Notes: generated by a model not told the origin, from the letters alone. A DNA stretch of 64,000 nucleotides from Lunularia cruciata (GCA_948567375.1 OX419761.1:32650243-32714242); one strand, 5' to 3'. Shown: positions 1 to 11,962, counted from the first letter of the stretch. Numbers and translations: made by a program.

Positions 1-79
1 TTCTTGTAATCCACACATACCCGAAGCCTGCCATTCTTTTTCTTCACAGTGACAACTAGAGACACCCATTCTGAATTCT

Positions 80-1222
80 CTACTCAAAGATAAATCTAGC
101 CTTCTTGAGCTTATCAATCTCCTCCTTCACAACCAAAGATATTGGAAGGCTAATGCGATGTTGCTTTTGGTGAATTGGTCGTGCATGTGACTCCACCTCT
201 ATCTTGTGCTCCTCCAAGGTAACTTCCTTCAAATCCTTGTAACTAAAAGCAAACACATGGATGAACTTGCAGAAAATCTCCTCAAATCTCACCTTCTCCT
301 CCGTGGTAACATTTGGACCATTCTTGAGGGTAGATAACCTTCTCTCTACCTCCTCAAGTGTCAATGGTGATTTATTTGGGTCCTTCAAAACCTTTGGCTT
401 AGGTGCAAAATCCATAGCACACAAAGAATATACATCTGAATCAAATTCAGATTCATCCTCCTCCGTGGAAGTCTCCTCTTCCATGCTTGTGTCCACACCT
501 GAATCTCCTTCTTCAGAATCTGATTCCCAATAATCAAAAGATGGTGTATCTGAATGTGAAGTGTTGGTGGTGTTAGTCACAAGAATTGTGACTCTATGGT
601 TTGTTGGCCCAATCCTCAAGTACACTTTGTGCCATCGATCAGTTGTGCATGATGCTCTCAACTATGGCTTCCCAAGAAGTAAGTCATAGCTTGAATCCTT
701 CAAGACTTGGAAAGTCATGAGATTTTGAACTCCCATAACTGAAACTACCACCTTATCCATCACCCCTATAGGTCAAACTTGTTGCTTGTTTGCCATGCTC
801 ACCACAAATGTTGAAGGTCTTGAAGGTATCATACCCAACTTCTTCATCAACCTTTTTGACATGGCATTTATTGCTGATCCTCCATCAACCAATACATCCT
901 TGATGTTGTGACCATTCACTCTCACATCCATCTTGGAGGCATATTCACAAGCCTCCCATGGTGTTGGCTTGGCATCCACCACCCTCATTGATACTTGAGC
1001 TTTTGCCTTCTTCTTCCTCTTGCTCCTTGTAGAACTCAAACCACCTCTAAGCTCTTTTCTCAAGGTAGGGTTCAAAGCAATCAATTTGCCTACTATGATG
1101 TTAGCCCTGTGGCTACCAACATCCTCCAACACATTGTAGATCCACTGTTGCTTTGAAATCAAGAAATCCTCCATCCCCAACTTCTTCCTTGGAGTCTTTT
1201 TTTTTATGGTGTTGATGTGCAA
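80..1222 (-). pseudogene. L1 protease and protease-RT linker
   Basis: A retropepsin active site of the D-G/S-G type (VLVDGGSAINAMS) lies at about 870-910 on the minus strand and would process the polyprotein. Downstream, 80-661 holds a linker rich in Glu, Asp and Ser, then the segment that precedes the RT palm in gypsy polyproteins (IHQKQHRISLPIS and EEIDKLKKARFI). The same linker occurs at 38,195-38,520. The element is broken overall. Confidence 0.7.
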
Positions 1223-1429
1223 GTGCTCCTAGTAGACATAGTAGTATCCTTTCTTGGAGTAAATTCTTGAGAAGAGTGAACACCCTGTGCAAAATGAGCT
1301 CTCTTCTTCTCTTGTGCCAAAAGCTCCAAATTAAGACCCTTGGAGTTTGAGCACTCTCCCTTCTCATACTTGCTCTCAACCACATCTATGGATGTTATTC
1401 CCTTACCTTTGTTTGGATTAGGAGCCACT

Positions 1430-2405
1430 TGGGTTTCACTACCTCCCTCTTTCCTTCTATTGGCTCTCTCATAACCCCTTCCTCCATGGTAAGTGGAATT
1501 TGGGCAATTCTTTTGGATATGGCCTCTTCCTCCACAACCAATAAATTTCTATCATTGAAATTGTTGGCTAGTTGGCCTCCTATATGTGGATAGTTTCCAT
1601 AACTCCTAGGCCCTCTCCCTACATTCTGATCCACCTCTCTCTTTCCCATAGTTGTACCACATTGATTTTGACATCTACAAGTTCTTTTGTGATGGTCTGA
1701 AGTGGATCCTTTGGTGGAGGTGCAAGAACTGGAGCAACTACTACTTGTGGTGCAACCCTTGCCACCAAATTATCAAAAGTTCCACCATACTTGTAGCCTT
1801 GAGGAGGATGCACAACCTCCTTCACCACCAAATCACTCTCATCCTCTTCCAAACTCTCCTCCATACAAATTGCAATCTTGATAGCTTCAACCTTGGAAGA
1901 AGGTTTCTCATATCTCACCTTGCTTCTAATTTGTGGTCTCAACCCTCACACAAAATTCTTAGGGGCCATGCTCACCAAGAATTTTGGCCCCTATGCCAAT
2001 CATAGTAGTCTCCACATCATCTCCACTCTTCCTCAACACTAATCTCAAATCTGGACTCTAACTTTTCCACTCTTTCCACATAGACTCTCACTTTCTCTCC
2101 ATCTCTTTGTTTGAGAAAGGTAACACCACTCATCAATCTCTCATAACTCTCATCAGGGAGAAAGGTCTCAATGAGTGTTGAAGTCAAACTCTCCAAAGAC
2201 TCTTCTTCCCCATCTCTCCTCTCTCTCTTTTGGTATTCTGACTCATACCATGTAAGTGTTGCATCCTCAAAGAAATCTGGTAATAATGAGGCCCACTCAT
2301 TCTTCCTCCTCTCATTGCTTTATGCAAGCTCTCTTTAAGTCTCTCACAAAGGCCTCCACATCTTCTCCATCCTTGCCAAAGAAAACCGGAAGTTTCCCCA
2401 TCTTA
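1430..2405 (-). pseudogene. L1 gag region with zinc knuckle
   Basis: Minus-strand text begins near 2,405 with a gag-like start (FFGKDGEDVEAFVRDLKRAC). It carries a proline-rich stretch near 1,690-1,760 and, at about 1,500-1,540, the second half of a CCHC zinc knuckle (GHIQKNCP). This is the nucleocapsid protein that packages element RNA. It is degraded, and neighbouring open pieces are short. The order gag then protease on the minus strand matches the gypsy layout. Confidence 0.65.
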
Positions 2406-4003
2406 ACCCTTCACTATCTTTCTTTTCTCTCAAATTCTTTTTTCTTTTTCTCTTTTTTTTTTCTCTTACTCTATAACTAATAGAGAATATATAAGACTAA
2501 CACCATCTAAGAATAATCCACTCTAGGGAACACAAAAGGTTCAGGTTACTCCAAGATTTCTATAACAACATCAAATCCTAGAGTGCATATTAATCTAACT
2601 CTCATGGATAGTTTATCCAAAAGTTGAAAGATTATCTCCATCACTAATCTTGAGAACTAGCTGATGAAGATAGTAGTATTTCTGTAGCTGTACTAAGAGT
2701 CTCTCCAAGATCCTTCACCAAAGTCTCCAAAAGTGCTTTTACTCCAAAACACTCATGTCCTTTTGGAAGTCCTTCCACTCCACAAACCTCACACAACTCC
2801 TTGGTCTTAGATCTTTCCCCCCCTCTCCCCCCCTCCCCCCCCCCCCCCCCAATCTTGGTGAAGAAAGTCTAATATGAAAACCCAAGTCAAGTAAGCCTCT
2901 CCTTTCCCTCAATCTCTTTCTCTCAAAGGTCAATGGACATGAACTTTCCTTATGTCCCTTCTCTCCACATAAAAAGCACTTAGACTCACTCTTTCCTCAA
3001 CAGTGGTATTGGTTTTTGGATCCTCTCAACACTCTCTTCACATTCTATTGTAAACTCTCTTTTCCTCAAATCCACCCCTACAATCACCTCAAACCCTTTT
3101 CAAACCTTGAATAGTGTCAATTTCCACTCTTGATGACCCTCCATGGTCCCAAGATGAATCTAAACACTCAAACATGTTTTTTGTTACTCTCAAACTCCTC
3201 ATGCATGAGATCTCAACTCTACAGAATTGACCCTTCCTCACACATTTACTCAAATCTCTCAACAAGTATGTGACAATCCTCTAAAAATTTTCCCACTTGA
3301 TCACAACTTCCGGGCTTCCCTCCATGAAAACTTTCAGATCTTTTCATTGAGGCATTTGGCCTAGACACCTTTCTATTCAACACACATATTTTAGATTTGG
3401 TCTGAAAACCACCCCCCCTCACTTCAAAAACTCATAACTCCCTGTTCAAAAATGATCTCTCCCTAATTTTTTGTGTCAGCATGTAGGATACAATGCATTG
3501 AATTTTCCTGGAAATTTTCAGGAAAATTCACTGAAAATTGAAGAAATGGCAGACTATGTACAATTTTCCAGAGAGCATGCAATTGCGGGATCAATTTACC
3601 CTATCAACTTTCATAAATTTTAGCTAAGTGCGCATAGTAGCTCTCACAATAATTTTAAGTGTGCTAACTGGAGGATAATCCAAGCTATCATGTGTAGAAA
3701 TTTCAAGTCCAGATCTCAAACTTGAGATTTTGCCAAAAATCACCTTAATCACCAGAATCTACAATCCACTTCACAATCTCTCCAATTCCTCTCATGTGTA
3801 CAAGATGTACAAAATCACTTCAAAGACATTATAATGAACTATATGGGATACAAATGGATCTTGGTTCTCTAACATAAGTTCAGCCCTCTCTTGTCCTAAT
3901 GTTCTCTCCAAGTGAGCTCTCATAGCCTCCTTCTGCCTAATGTAAAATTGAACGCAGAACATTATCTTGCCTTCTAGAGAGGTCACTGCAATGCAACCAA
4001 AAA
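2406..4003 (-). other. L1 leader, no gene seen
   Basis: This is untranslated leader between the 5' LTR and gag. It includes a C-rich homopolymer run at about 2,817-2,850 (G-run on the element strand). I found no credible coding region or tRNA. I could not match the bases beside the LTR to a standard tRNA primer site. Confidence 0.5.
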
Positions 4004-4701
4004 TATGAGCTGGCATGTCTCTCACTCAGGATGAACCTCTGATGGCTATTATAGTAGTGCACCATGGACTAAGAAGGCAAGGAACCCCAACTCCATCATA
4101 CTCCTCCAAGGCTAACACTCCAAGACTCAAGACATTGCTCACTAGAGAACTCAATGAGAGAGAAATAGTTGCAAATGAAAGGATGATGAGTACCTCCTCA
4201 CCCCTTGTTTATATACTTGTGAAATAGTTACGTACCAAAGTTACTAATTACCGTAGTAACTCAAGTTACTAGACTAAAAGTCAAGTAAAGTTAAAAAGTA
4301 TTAAGGAATATTCATTCACATGGGCACATGGGCATATTCCACTAGCATGTGATCTTATCTTGACCCAACCACTAAGTCAAGATTCCTTCACATGGGCTAT
4401 CCTTGGACTATAGAAGAATCCAAAACAAAAAGGCTTGCGGGCCCAAGAGTTCTCAACTCTTTCCTCAAAGCCAAACACCTAAGAATAATACCAAGTCAAC
4501 ACACTAGAATCCAAAATAGTGGTGCTCATCTTTTCCACTACCTCTAAAGTAAGGTCTCCTCTATCTTAGCTATGAATAACTTTAGCTAATCATGACTAAT
4601 GTAGAATCATCCTTTATCTCTATATAAATAATATCTCCCAAGTACTTGTAATACCAAGCTAAATATCACAATACCACACACATGCACAAATGGGTGTTAC
4701 A
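4004..4701 (-). repeat. 5' LTR of L1 element (698 bp)
   Basis: On the minus strand it begins TGTAACACCC and ends GGCTCATA. The same LTR recurs at 23,762-24,375, 31,345-32,037, 34,814-35,505 and 51,293-51,984, giving five copies in both orientations. The copies flanked on both sides show 4-bp target duplications, which fixes the ends. Confidence 0.9.
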
Positions 4702-4927
4702 GCACGATGATGCTCCTTTTCAAATCTAAGCATGCCACCTACGTGACAAAGTAGTAGGCGGTGTTCTTCCACAATATGTTTGCAGGAGAACCAATCAACT
4801 AGGCAAAGTGTTTTTATCAGCAAACCAAGCAGATGGTGTTGAATTGGAGGACGGTGACACCACTGCATTACTTTGTGCCTTTTGTAACACACTTCTACCT
4901 CGGGCTGAACTTGTTAAGCAGTGAGGA
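4702..4927 (+). repeat. L2a long-LTR segment, U3 coding text (piece 1 of 3)
   Basis: Plus-strand translation at about 4,830-4,923 shows the HFYLGLNLLSS motif found in the U3 of other L2a LTRs (49,600-49,640 and 32,110-32,150). The text resumes in frame after the AGGA duplication at 14,866, which shows that the methyltransferase element split one L2a LTR. The left part of this LTR is outside the window, beyond the L1 element. Confidence 0.8.
4924..4927. repeat. Target-site duplication AGGA, left
   Basis: The 4-bp AGGA here is repeated at 14,866-14,869, directly outside the two ends (TGTC at left, GACA at right) of the methyltransferase-bearing element. Setting the insertion aside restores a continuous reading frame in the L2a U3 text, which supports the boundary. 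Confidence 0.85.
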
Positions 4928-5590
4928 TGTCGTGCGTATATACATTGCTACACAACATACATCGCTGTCAACATCATACACTATAAAAGCACAACTCACA
5001 CATAAGTCATACATAGACTCTAAAGTGCCACAATAATCAGATTGCTTAACACTTTCAACTCAACTCAACTCAGATCAGTACTTGATCTGTCACTCTATAA
5101 ACTGCCAACAATTGGGCACTGATTACAGTCAAGCCACACCCACTCAAGCATAGAGAATCCAGGTGACGCTCGTCGGCCTCTGTCCACCATAGCCAGGAAC
5201 TCGAAGGCTCAACATCAGAGAAGTGAGCTCTCTGGAGCTCACTTCGAAACTATACCCCCTGGACTCGAGCTAGCCCTGAAACCCTAACGGTCCCGCTGAC
5301 GGCACACTCGACGGTGCAAACGGTGCAAAGTGACGGTGGGCCTCACCGTGAAGTCAGTACCCCGAACACAAAATCTAACCGTCGGAAAGTAGTCCCTGAG
5401 AAACTGCTAGAATAACTCTAACTACCATCACTGGAACTCCAGTGTCTGAGCATCTAGATGCGGAACTACAAATGGCGTGACAGCTGTCATGCGTATATAC
5501 ATCGCTACACAACATACATCGCTGTCAACATCATACACTATAAAAGCACAACTCACACATAAGTCATACATAGACTCTAAAGTGCCACAA
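4928..5590 (-). repeat. Left terminal region of the methyltransferase element (X-Y-X arrangement)
   Basis: A 106-bp unit X lies at 4,928-5,033 and again at 5,485-5,590, bracketing a 449-bp unit Y at 5,034-5,482. The right end of the element (14,416-14,865) has Y only. On the element strand X' is preceded by a purine run (5,591-5,600), as expected at the start of a 3' LTR, and is joined to Y through the palindrome GACAGCTGTC. The simplest reading is LTR = X-gc-Y with a permuted insertion. A TATA-like box lies in Y near 5,090-5,100. Confidence 0.75.
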
Positions 5591-5600
5591 TCGCCCCCCT
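5591..5600 (-). promoter_or_regulatory. Candidate polypurine tract of the methyltransferase element
   Basis: On the minus strand this reads AGGGGGGCGA, immediately before TTGTGGCAC at the start of unit X'. A purine run just upstream of the 3' LTR primes plus-strand DNA in LTR elements. Its position argues that the LTR starts with X, not with Y. Confidence 0.6.
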
Positions 5601-5758
5601 AGCTGGCGGTTAGGTCCCTCTAACTCCAGATAGCCATCTACTCTAAGTATATGGTATACCCTCTAATGGGCAAAGATCAGGAGGCCGGGTGCTATGGAGC
5701 CCCATCGTTAGTCGCCTGTCTGCAATCTATACCATATAAAGAATGAACTAGCTATAAG

Positions 5759-8700
5759 TCAAGTACATCTAGGACATAACCACTGTCCCTGAGGAACCAC
5801 CGTGAGGGGAGGAGTCATACATGCCATATGCCATCCTCTCGAACAGCTATCATACACTAACATAGTAGCAGCTCCACCAGAAGAGCCACATAACATACAC
5901 CTCAAGCCTGCACGTACAAGTGCCAAGCTTGGGTCCATAGTACCATCAATGTTTGGAAGGTGGCATGGCGCACAATTGTGCACATGATCCTTCCAAACAA
6001 CACCATCACGTCCTTCTAACACAAGGACTCCAGATGGCAAAACCTCGCGCACTCTCAAGATAGTGCGGCCTGTAGAAACATCAAGTGTTGTTGGTGCTGT
6101 TTGCTGCAGATATACATAGTCGCCTGGATGAAATTGACGGATCGAGGGTCTATAACCTCCTCCTCGAATGGTAGCATAGCGTAAAGTATCTCTATGCTGA
6201 GCAATCGCCAAGTTCTCAAAGGCCATCGGCATCACTCTCCGAAAGATCTCTGCCCGCTGAGAACATGCGCTCATCCATACATCGGGGTCATCCAAGTCCA
6301 AAACTACAATAGCATCTCGACGAATGGCTGCAAGTAAATCTGGATCTTGTCCATAGAGTAGAAAGTATGGAGAGAAGGATGCTAAGGAGGCTTGCCGGCT
6401 GAACTGATAGCCCATGGCCAACCAAGGTAACTGGAGATCCCAATCTCCCAAGTGGCCTCTCTGCAAACCATACTTTCGCAATCCTCTCTTCACCGTCTGA
6501 ACCACTCTCTCTGCTAAGCCATCTGCCTCAGGGTGATCTCGGGATGTAGGACGATGATCAATCAAAGCCTTGTCACACAAGACCTGAAATTCTCCCAAGA
6601 ACTCTGTACCCTGATCAGTCAAAACCTCAGCTGGTGCACCAAAATGACTAAGAACTCGATCCAGGAACGAGTAAGCTGTCCCTTCACTAGACTTGTCAGG
6701 AAGTGCCACCAACTCAATCCACTTGGAGAAGTGCTCCACCATCACCAAAACATACCGATGATGTCTCACAGTCAGCGGTAAAGGTCCGGCGAAGTCCAAA
6801 CTCCAACGGTAACCCAATCCCATGATAGGTAATGGGTGTAATTGTGGCGTAGGAGCATTGAATGATGCTCTAACTTGGTCACAAACCACACATCTGGCAA
6901 CAAACTGCTGTACCTTGGTCTGCATACCACGCCACCAATAATGACTCTGGAGTAAGCTATATGTACGCTTTACTCCAAAATGTCCTAGCTCCTCATGAGC
7001 ATGACGGACCAACTGTGGTCTCTGTGATGGAAGTGGTACTACTCGCACTCTACCATCCTCCCATATACGCAAAAGGTGTCTACCCTCCAATCTGAACCGT
7101 CTGGCTCGCTGAAGAACACGGTCTCTCTCCTTGGCCCCAACTGTGCCACCCACAACACCAGTGCGAAGATAGTCCATCACTAAGACATCATCATGAATGT
7201 CTCGCTGAACTGTACCAATATCTTCACTCTCTGGATCTGTGACCTCAATAACTCCTCCTGTATGTGCTGAGAGAGATACCACCAAAGTCTCTGCAAATAT
7301 ACACAGAAAGGCCGATGCATGCCAACCTGGCACCATCTCCTCATCTGTCTCACCATGCCAACGTGCTCCGGTCTGATCCTGCTGGCTGGGACATGGGTTT
7401 CTACTCAACCCATCTGCATCACGGTTCACCACTCCAGGTCTATGAACAACCGTGAAATCATACTCCTGTAAAATCAGAGCCCATTGTGCAAGCTTCCCTG
7501 AAAGCTTGTCGGACTCCATCAACCACTTCAGCGGCTGATGATCAGTGATGAGAGTGAAGGGGTTACCAAATAGGTAACATCGGAAATGTGCTACTGCCCA
7601 AACTGCTACCAAGCACTCTCCCTCATATGAACTATACTTCGCCTCCGCTGAATTGTTGGAACGACTAGCATAGGCCACCACAAACTCCTTCTCCTCATCA
7701 TCATGCTGGGTGAGCACCGCTCCAAGCCCCAACATACTCCAATCAGTGTGAACCTGAAATGGTCGTCCTCTGATCGGTCTCCTCAAAATAGGAGCAGATG
7801 TCAACCTCTCCTTGAGCTCTACAAAAGCTCTCTCCTGCTCATCTCCCCAACACCACTCCTGTGTAAGCTTGGTCAGCTTCGTCAAGGCCTTGGCAATGGC
7901 ACTAAATCCTCTAACATAGCGGCGATAGAAGTTTGCCAACCCAAGGAATGCTTGCACTCTGCTCACATCCGTAGGCCGAGGAATACGTGCAATAGCCTCC
8001 ACCTTGGTCTGCTGAACACCAAGTCCTCCGGGGTAGATAGTGTGACCCAAATACTCAACCTGCTCGTGGAAGAACCTACACTTCCCAGGATGTAGTTTGA
8101 GTCCATGAGATCTCAACCTCTCAAACACCTCCAACAACTGTCGCTCATGCTCCTCCACAGTAGTGCTATACACCAAAATGTCATCAATATAGCACCGAGC
8201 AAAATCCAGTCCAGCTAGGATCCTATCCATGACCCTCTGGAACTCAGCGGGAGCGTTCTTTAACCCAAATGGTAAGAACCTCCACTGATATAACACATCC
8301 TTGCCGTGAGGATCAATAGCCCAAAATGTTGTCTTGGACTTATCCTCCTCCCTGATCGGCAACTGATGATATCCCGCTCGAAGATCCAAAGTACTGAAGA
8401 CCTTTGCATGCCCAATCGCATCAAAAATCTCCTCCGGTGTAGGCATGGCATACCGATCAGCCCTGGTCTGTCGGTTGATAGGACGGTAATCTCAACACAT
8501 CCGCCTATCTGTATAGTTGCCATGCATATCCTTCTTGGCTGGCATCACTATTGCTGATGCATACTCTCCATGTGAAATCTCCACCAAACCAGCCTCAAAA
8601 AGGTCACTACTCCGGCTCTGAATCAATGTCCTCTCCATCTCACTATATCGATAAGGACGTCGGAAAATAGGTGTGTCGCTAGTCAGCTCAATCCGTATAC

Positions 8701-8764
8701 CAGGTCCCTTCAGAGCACCCAAATCCTTCATACTGAAGGCAAAACAACTCGTGTGACTCCTCAA
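5759..8764 (-). pseudogene. RT - RNase H - integrase - PHD finger region
   Basis: The minus strand is mostly open here. RT: LPFGLKNAPAEFQ and the YIDD catalytic motif at about 8,178-8,200. RNase H: around 7,450-7,770. Integrase: HHCC zinc domain at about 6,880-7,000, then catalytic D, D, E in DFAGP (~6,790), LTDQGTEF (~6,610) and GLAERV (~6,510). After a basic C-terminal domain the protein ends in a PHD-type zinc finger at 5,762-5,900 (CMLC ... RGWHMAC ... WLCPRC). A PHD finger in the place of the usual chromodomain suggests targeting by histone-tail reading (inference). RT and integrase order places the element in Ty3/gypsy. Confidence 0.9.
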
Positions 8765-9149
8765 GAACCTCCAAACCCTCCGTCTTTCCTCTCCAGTAAG
8801 CTTGGGTCCAAGATCTGGCTCCCAAGTATCCTCTGTAACTGTAGTAGGAGTGGAAGACGTACTGACTGGCTGCTACACTGGGCCCTTGGGAGCAATAGTG
8901 TCATGCTCCCGACCACTAGAGGTCCCAACCTCTGTGTGAAAAACTCCCTCCACTCTGGCTGCAAGCTCCATACGTCCTCTGGCTGCATCCCATGTGGACC
9001 AAGGGTGTAATCCAAGTAGCCCACGCTCACCTGGATGGACTCCAAGTAGACCACTCTCCCTAGTAGCTACTGGATGTGTCCCAAGAATACCATGTCCACT
9101 CGGTCCATCGCCCCCAGCATGTGCCTGAATCGTCTCGATAGGCACAGGG

Positions 9150-10180
9150 CTCACAAGTGTCCGAGTGGTGATGCCTATCAAGCGCATCCTACGCTGCTCT
9201 GCCAAACCAAGGCTCACAATCCAGGTCAAACAGTTCAGGTCCATAGCCTGACCTAACACCTGACGCCTGGATGCCTCTGACACTGCTGGAACAGCGGTAA
9301 TACCAGTGCGAAAACCCATCGCCTGCTCTCTCTCATCAGCATTGGGCTCCACCAACTGCTGTAATTGTGAGTCCCAAACAAGTCCAGGTCCTCCCTCTCG
9401 AAAAGCATGAGAGCCTGGGAAACTCATGAGTGTGGGAAATGCAGCTCTAGGCTGTCCAACTAGGTTCACCACTGCCATAGGTGACCTATCAGCCACTACC
9501 ACTGTCTGAGACTGACGTCCAGCATCCAAGATATCATCAACAAGAATGTGGTCTAGTCGCTAAATCCCATCATAACTACGTTGTAGAACCTCTCTGGGTA
9601 AAAGGTTCGTCCACCAAAGACGAAGATGATGAGCCCGTGATCCCACTCTGGCTGCATCTAACAATACAGCAGGTCCCATCCATGAATGGACCTGATGTGT
9701 ACTCACCACCACTCTAGTGCGAGAATCACCCATCAATGGAACGTTCTCCAAAAGGTAAGCTGGAGAAACAGACTGATGAACTTGGAGATGTCATAGTATC
9801 CGTAACATCTCCCAAAACACACCAGAACGAGGATCCTGAAGACCCAAACCGCGGCCCGCACGTGTATGTCCCTGACATGGCCATCCAGAAATCACCAAGT
9901 GAATAGGCCCATGTCTCTCTAGGTCATGCGCCCCCAGTAAGGAAATGTCTCCTGGTAAGGCCTTCTGGTAACCTCTGACTGCTGACATTGGTAATAACTC
10001 CGGATACCGATAGGCCAAGTGTGCCACATGATGTAGAGAGACTCGCCTAGCAGTCTCATCTCTCTCTACATACAAGTACCTTTGTACTCGGATACCCGCC
10101 TGTAACACCGCAGCTAGTCCGGTGCTGATCCCACCAAACAACTCCAATAGGCATATCCCCTCTACTGGGTACTGCCAAGC
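9150..10180 (-). pseudogene. DNMT3/DRM-like cytosine-5 DNA methyltransferase domain of the element
   Basis: Minus-strand text shows the ordered C5-methyltransferase motifs: motif I (SAM binding, LELFGGISTGL) at ~10,110-10,150; motif IV with the Pro-Cys catalytic pair (SGWPCQG) at ~9,869-9,890; motif VI ENV at ~9,740-9,750; an arginine-rich motif VIII-like stretch (LRLWWTNL) at ~9,610-9,640; motif X (VLGQAMDLN) at ~9,235-9,262. The way motifs IV-VIII and X follow each other resembles DNMT3 and plant DRM more than DNMT1/CMT. The family transfers methyl from SAM to cytosine C5. It lies between protease and RT inside the element's ends, so it is element cargo, not a host gene. It is broken, so present activity is unlikely from this copy. 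Confidence 0.85.
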
Positions 10181-10549
10181 AATGAGTGTGGTATCCAGAG
10201 GTGTCAAAGCAATCGCCTCTAGAGGCTCATCCTCACACTCATCCCCTGATGGTACGAAGGCTCCACTCCAAGCCTGCTGCACCAACTGATCTGCATGCTG
10301 CTGCAATGCCTCCTCTGAACTCCACAATGGAACATCCAAGGTAGATGGAACAATCCCACTCGTACTCCATAGCCGAGTGATCTCCTCTGGTACTGGAGTA
10401 TCCTCTGCATGGGCGTTCCCCTCCAACAAGTCACCAGGCCAAGTAACTGCACCGCTGAAAGCCAAAACTGATGCTGCCATGGTCCCGGACTGTAGTGAGC
10501 CAAGACTGCCACTACTGAAACGTACTGGTAGACGACATACCCGTCCCTC

Positions 10550-11962
10550 ACCAGACTGCCAACCAGGTCTATAAGAGGCTGTCTCCTCCCAATAGTCAAT
10601 ACTGAAACCCATGGGGTATAACACTGCTCCCCCAACTAGCACATCATATGACTCAGCTATCGTCGCAATAGCCTGAGCTCTCACCACCGAGCTATCAGTC
10701 GGATGACCAGGCTGAACCTGGACAACAAGCTCCCCACGTGTGATGTACTGTGTCGAACCACCACCTAGAGATGTCTGGATCTGAAATGGACACCTCTCCA
10801 CATTGGTCTTCCGTAACTCCACACCAACAACTGCAGCCTTCCCCAACATAAGGGGCTGCACACCAGAGTCTAACAAGACTCTCTGTGGTGTATAGACCTT
10901 CCCTGAAGGTCCTACCAAACGAAAGATCCCCCTCTGGTTATCCAATAGGACAACACCAGGTGTAAACCGCGCTCTCTCAAAGGCCGGTCTAGCTGGCAAC
11001 TCCTCCAGTCTAGCCGTTGCTGCCTGCCATAAACCACTGGTCGCTGAACGGATCCCATGCTCCTCAACCAAGTCAGCTCCACTACCAACCACCTCTGCTC
11101 TAGTAGTAGGAATTGCACCATCCCTACTCTCACACAACATGGCAGCCAACCGGAACACTGGGGCTGGGTCAACTCCCAATGTAAACATGTCATTGGCTGA
11201 AAATAAAGGATGCCGCATAATCAGCTGAGCCGCCCCCAACATCATGCTAGACTCAGTCTGTGTAGTAGCAGGTGGCTGACTAGCAGGTACTCCATCAGGT
11301 ACTCCATCACCACCTACCACACCTACACTGGGACGTCTAGGAACCATGGATGTCGTTTGCAATGCCTCAGATAGCGTGAAAGACTGGGGAAGTCTGACCT
11401 GTCTCCCAACCTCTCCTCTCTGTGGGTCCAACTCCACTGATGCTCCTCTAGGCTCTGGAGCACGTACTGCACTCCTAGTCACTGCTGCAGATGCATCCAC
11501 CTGTGCTGCTCCGCACATGAAGTCCAAAGCATCTCTATCACCAGCATATGAGGTGGAAGCCTCAGCACCCGAATCTGATCTCCTTTGAGCAATAGCCATA
11601 CTAGCCAATCTCTGCTCCAACTGCTCAATCCGAGTAGCCATAGCTGTGTCAGAAGTAAGGGCAGGTACCGCACCCCTACTAGGTGTAGATCCTCTACCAC
11701 CACCTCTACCACCTCGTCCTCCATGAACTGGAGCTCCTCTACTACCTGTCATAGCAGCCCTACCACTCCGTAACTCCGGGTGTAGGTCAAAACACCGGTC
11801 ACTAGTATGACCAAATCTATGGCAGTGCTCACACTGCCTCTGTGCTGGCTGTGATGCACCAGAGGTATCAGGTCCGCTGCCCTGAGTACACTCTCTCCTA
11901 TGGTGAGGTCCACCACAAGTCCAACAAGCAACACCACCACTCACTGGCTGCTGCTGACCCAA
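10550..11962 (-). pseudogene. Zinc knuckles and retropepsin of the methyltransferase element
   Basis: On the minus strand two zinc knuckles come first: CWTCGGPHHRREC (~11,890-11,930) and a canonical CX2CX4HX4C (CEHCHRFGHTSDRC, ~11,800-11,845). A Gly/Arg-rich and low-complexity linker follows, then an aspartic protease with LLDSG at about 10,866-10,883 and the beta-strand-rich text typical of retropepsins through about 10,560. The protease would cut the polyprotein. The reading then passes into the methyltransferase, which is therefore a Pol-region fusion. Confidence 0.85.

Larger units (their letters stand above)
1..4701 (-). mobile_element. Ty3/gypsy element of family L1, 5' part (LTR, leader, gag, protease, start of pol)
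   Basis: A retrotransposon reads leftward from an LTR at 4,004-4,701 through a leader, gag, protease and the protease-RT linker, and runs off the left edge before the RT core. Positions 1-635 match 37,893-38,520 closely in the same orientation, so this and the element at 34,814-38,522 belong to one family. It is inserted in a long L2a LTR, whose text resumes at 4,702. The 4 bases next to the LTR are GCAC; the partner duplication lies outside the window. It is broken in many places. Family placement is secure at the gypsy level; I did not resolve the clade. Confidence 0.85.

Noticed and set aside
2739-2933. Small minus-strand Gly/Arg-rich frame
   Set aside because: It is created by the C-run at about 2,817-2,850 in the leader of an L1 element.
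4928-5590. Left end as a separate small transposon bracketed by 106-bp repeats
   Set aside because: The middle 449 bp is nearly identical to the other end of the element, so it is an LTR part; the permuted-LTR reading explains both.
9150-10180. Host DRM-type methyltransferase gene
   Set aside because: It lies between zinc knuckle/protease and RT, on the same strand, inside matched LTR segments and target duplications, and lacks plant DRM UBA domains. It is element cargo.
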